A stretch of 19,094 nucleotides of DNA from contig JADGJC010000153.1 of NCBI GenBank assembly GCA_027596075.1, positions 76,030 through 95,123 on the forward strand. Direction: 5' to 3'. This DNA is from Rhizophlyctis rosea (taxonomy: Eukaryota; Chytridiomycota; Chytridiomycetes; Rhizophlyctidales; Rhizophlyctidaceae). Position 1 is the first letter of the stretch; the number at the start of each line of letters is the position of its first letter. The notes under the pieces were generated by a model. It was not told the DNA's origin, searched no databases, and saw nothing but the letters and a program-made list of their open reading frames with translations. Positions 15,901 through 19,094 of this stretch are shown one piece after another. The position numbers and the translations under genes were made by a program.

Positions 15901-18805
15901 TGAATCCTTCGAAGGAGGAGGTTGAGGAGTGAGTTTTTGCTTCGTCTATCTGGGCTTGTGAGCGACAATGCTGTCAACCATAGCACTTACCGCACGCAAT
16001 CCCTACCAGCAAAGACCAAACCCTCCAACTCTGCGACGACTACCTCCGCATCATATCTTCCCAACGTCGCGTAAGTACTCCCATCCCCCCACCCCTCCCA
16101 CCTCCCTCTCACCACTCCCCTCCGTCAGAACATAGCCTCCTTCATGGGCCCAACCTACACCCCATACCCACAATACCTCTCCGCCCCGCAAAACGCCGAA
16201 CCCCAAGACGCAACGTCGTCCTCGGCGCTGGAGGAGACCCGCATCGGGTGGATGACGTCAACACTGACGCAGAATTTAGCGGTGATGAGGGATTTGAGGA
16301 AGCATAAGAGGGTCAATTTGTGAGTTTTCATGTGCGGGAGATCGCATTTTCGTAGGGGCTTTTTGGAAAGGATTTTGTAATTTACCTCTGAAGAGGATTT
16401 TTTTGCGCTTCCTTGCTATATTCCTTCCTGATTGCCGCGTCCCTTCCCCACTTCCTGATTCCAGCGACGTTCTGCTACTACCCTGGGTGGAAGAAATAGG
16501 CGGTCGAATCTGGTATTCGTCGGTCGTGTACACTCAAGCGCGATGGAGAATGATTCTGGCGCGAAGAAGGAGACTAAAATGCATATTCGGTAAAAGCTTT
16601 TCCTCACTTCCCTATTAACCCCCACACCACAACCCCACATCACCACAACCCTGGTATTAACATCCCCTCTCGCCCCCAACCACAGCCGCCCGCCTGATTC
16701 AACTCTCCTACCGCCGCTACAAAAAGCGCCAACGCTCCCGCTCCGAAAAAGCCAAAGGCGAGGAAGCAGTTAGGAAACACGAGGTTGCTGCTGTGAAGAT
16801 CCAGAAAGTGATTCGTGGGTTCACTACACGGAAGAGGTTTGATGAAGTCAAAGATCAATTGCGGGCGGCAAAAGTTGTGAGGGAGAGGCAGGCACTGAGG
16901 AGGAGGGCGGAGAGCCGTGGTGGGGTTAGGGAGGGTGTAGGGGGGTTGAGTGGGGAGCATGAAGTTGAGGGTGAGTGCGCTGTGGAGAGACCGGGGGGGG
17001 GGGGGGGGGGTAGAATGCAAGTTTTGTTTTTGAAAAACGGAGCGCAAAAGGAAAAACAGATATTACCATACAAAAAAAAAGGGGGAAACGAAACAACCCA
17101 TTTCCACTGACGATCGTCCGTTTCTTATTGTTCCGCCAGACATAGATCCAGACCTCCAATCCTGGCTCGCAACCGCCCACCCGGACACATACGACCACGA
17201 AATGCACCAATACCTCCAAGACGAAACGCTGCACCATTTCTCCCGCCCGGGTACCAGGCCCACATCACGGGAACAGCACACCACCAACATTGGGACTGGT
17301 CAAACCCCCTTCACGGATACGCATCACTACCCAGCGCGTGTACCCTCACCACATGCGCATCACCCTACAGAGGCGGAATCTCATCATGCCGATGCGCCGA
17401 GGACGAATATACTTTCGCACCTCTTTGCGAGGCGGGCGGCGGCGCCGGCGTTGTTTCCCGGTGGTGATGAGGCGGGTGGTGGAGAAGGTGTTGTGCAGGC
17501 GGATGGGGAGGCAAATGCGGGTGCCGGATGGTGAGGTTCAAACAGCAACAAAAAATGACTCGAAAACCCCCCCTCTTGGGCACTTGATACGAACTCATCT
17601 TCTGGCCAATATTAGGAAATTCGAAACCGACGATTCCCGCCACTTATGGGACAAGCAACGCGACCGGTACACCAAGCAAGAGAATAAAGCCAAAGTTCGT
17701 GAAATGATGAAAGGTGAGACGCCCCCTTTTTTTCCCTACCTTGGCCTGTTTTGTTTCTCCTTTCCCCTCTCTCAACTGCCTCTCATCCACATTCTCCCTT
17801 TTCATTAAACGCACCGCGACCCACACATCCAGACCCCGCCAACAGACTTAAAGCCTTCCAACGCCTGCAAGCCTCGCAAACGAATGTCGTCGAGTCCCAA
17901 AGTCGGGGACGGAGTGCTGTGGAGGTGGAAGGAAGAGGCGACACGGAAATGGTGGAGAAGAAGCGTGTGCCGAATATTGTTTATGCGTGGGATGTGGGAG
18001 GTGATGGTGGTGGGTGGGGTGCGGGGAGGAAGTATCATAAACATCATCGGCATCATCATCATCATCATCATCATCATCGGAGGCATGGACATCATGGGGA
18101 GGGTGGGGAAGTGAGAGAGGGCGTACATGTACATAAGGGCGGTGACGGTGTGGAAATCGGGGAGAGGGAGGAGGGCGGGAAGAGGAATGTACATGTGAGT
18201 TATCATTCTCTCTTTTGAAGCCCCCCACCCGCAAAAAGGGGACGCGCAACCAACCCCATCGGACTAACCCCAATCGTCGTGACACCCTTCCTCCCAGCCC
18301 CCCCCCCCCCCCCCCCCACACCAAAAAAAAAAAAAAAAAATAGGAAATTCCCCACCCAGGCCACCAAACAAAAGGCACACTCCTCGTAAACGACTACATA
18401 GCTTCCAAAATCCTCGCTGCCGCAGTCCTAAACCGTGGTGGGACGCACACAACCAACGAAGGATTATTCGACACCACCCACACAACCACCTCACCACCGC
18501 CACAACTACATCCCACCCCTTTCGCGCACCACATGAACAGCACCAACAACACCAACGCCGCCCATCACGACACCCGCCCCCTCCTGCCCCCACCCCAAAC
18601 TAGCCCCTTACGTCCCCGCACGCTGACAATACCGACGCATGTGGTGAAGGATGTGGCGACACGGACACATCCCGTGCTCGTATCTGCTATGAAAAAGGGC
18701 GGCACGACCGGCGCCTTTGAAACTTGCTCTGACGGTGCAGCGGGTGGAAGTGTGTTGGGCCCTTACAAGATCTTACCTGCGATTCGACCATTGAGGAGGG
18801 GGTGA
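12901..18805 (+). CDS. LRRIQ1-like coiled-coil, leucine-rich repeat and IQ-motif protein (18 exons)
   Basis: Reconstructed exons: 12901-13137, 13205-13396, 13466-13780, 13866-14648, 14756-14842, 14913-15029, 15089-15294, 15396-15529, 15614-15738, 15810-15928, 16010-16070, 16129-16319, 16465-16589, 16686-16970, 17140-17530, 17616-17713, 17833-18194, 18344-18805. All junctions are GT-AG and keep one frame of 1,429 residues. Residues 1-140 are acidic. About 150-480 is coiled coil (REEAELAERLRELHATT; KKMKKEQEGLKVRL). About 490-740 holds eight or so LRRs (LKTLSLSGN, LQLLNLNFNPL, ILYLDLSSNRI, LRYINLNNNQL, LRVLDLRKNPV), closing with LPSLQVLNGDWIE. IQ motifs follow at about 901-913 (LIQLSYRRYKKRQ) and 935-949 (KIQKVIRGFTTRKRF), which bind calmodulin-type EF-hand proteins in known families. 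The last 430 residues are low complexity, with a nine-His run encoded by CAT repeats at 18051-18077. The order coiled coil, LRR, IQ matches LRRIQ1 rather than CEP97, where LRRs are N-terminal. A flagellar or basal-body role is inferred. The weakest junctions are the GTCGGT donor at 13138 and the last acceptor at 18343. Confidence 0.87.
16993..17010 (+). repeat. 18-G homopolymer inside intron 14 of the LRR/IQ gene
   Basis: The run lies 22 bases downstream of the GTGAGT donor at 16971 in a 169-bp intron. It is the second of three long G/C homopolymers in the window. It could form a quadruplex in the pre-mRNA, or its length could be a sequencing estimate. Confidence 0.8.
18298..18340 (+). repeat. 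20-C run followed by an 18-A run in intron 17
   Basis: Twenty C (18298-18317), then CACACC-like sequence ending in a run of 18 A (18323-18340), directly precede the TAG acceptor at 18343. A purine homopolymer right before an acceptor is unusual; the C run may serve as the pyrimidine tract. The downstream CCCACCCAG acceptor would put the last exon in a frame that stops after nine codons, so TAG at 18343 is preferred. Confidence 0.8.
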
Positions 18806-19094
18806 GGGGCAAGCGTGGGTGGTGGGGCGTTTTTTTTTTTTTGTTTGTTTTTTGTTTTCTGTACTTGTTTTATGTTGCTTGAGGGGCTGGGGGTGAGGGG
18901 GTTGAGGAGTGAGGTACCCATTGCCGATGATGTTTTTGATTGTACATATTGGATGGTCGGTCGGGGGGGAGGGGTCGGAAGGCGTCTGTCAGGAGGTTTA
19001 GTATTTGAGCGAAATTTGCAATTGGGATGTAGGGTTACGTCTCCGCCCCTCGAGGATTGTTGTACTGTATATACGGGTTTTTGTTTTCACTATA
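18806..19094 (+). other. 3' flank of the LRR/IQ gene
   Basis: T-rich sequence (a T run at about 18831-18841, then TTGTTTG and TTTTGTTTTC) followed by G-rich DNA. It should contain the 3' untranslated region. No canonical AATAAA is present, and I see no further gene before the window ends. Confidence 0.5.

Overview
The window looks like nuclear DNA of a zoosporic (chytrid-like) fungus. The evidence is: short GT-AG introns (about 58 to 170 bp) with gtgagt/gtaagt-type donors; a nuclear-type pentatricopeptide (PPR) protein with a mitochondrial presequence; a mitochondrial- or secretory-type rhomboid protease gene; and a large coiled-coil/LRR/IQ protein of the LRRIQ1 type, a family associated with flagella and cilia. 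Nothing looks bacterial, organellar or viral. The lineage assignment is an inference from gene content, not a database result.

Layout. 1-620: G-rich low-complexity DNA, then featureless sequence. 624-1046 (-): a possible single-span membrane protein or its last exon. 1329-3236 (+): an intronless mitochondrial PPR protein. 3634-4577 (-): one or two small genes with a coiled coil and transmembrane segments, exon structure only partly resolved. 4629-5935: a graveyard holding a MITE-like element with 33-bp inverted ends, a spliced but broken DDE transposase relic (-), and a decayed partial copy of the downstream gene whose end matches the 3' end of the PPR gene. 6171-6572 (-) and 6829-8307 (+): a divergent pair of unrecognised genes; the latter is the source or sister of the decayed copy. 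8394-8669: an orphan exon-like stretch. 9038-9910 (+): a small unknown gene, possibly spliced. 10406-11494 (+): a two-exon rhomboid-family protease with a complete-looking Ser/His dyad and large insertions. 11495-12900: intergenic DNA containing a 166-170 bp tandem repeat of about 3.5 copies. 12901-18805 (+): an 18-exon gene of 1,429 codons, reconstructed here, encoding an LRRIQ1-like protein. 18806-19094: its 3' flank.

The genes do not form an operon or obvious pathway; this is an ordinary eukaryotic neighbourhood with one transposon-derived island. The most unusual global feature is blockwise switching of synonymous codon choice inside single exons: C-rich, G-poor blocks (CTC, ACC, CGC codons) alternate abruptly with G-rich blocks (TTG, ACG, AGG codons) every 150-1000 bp. 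No novel defence or mobile system was found.
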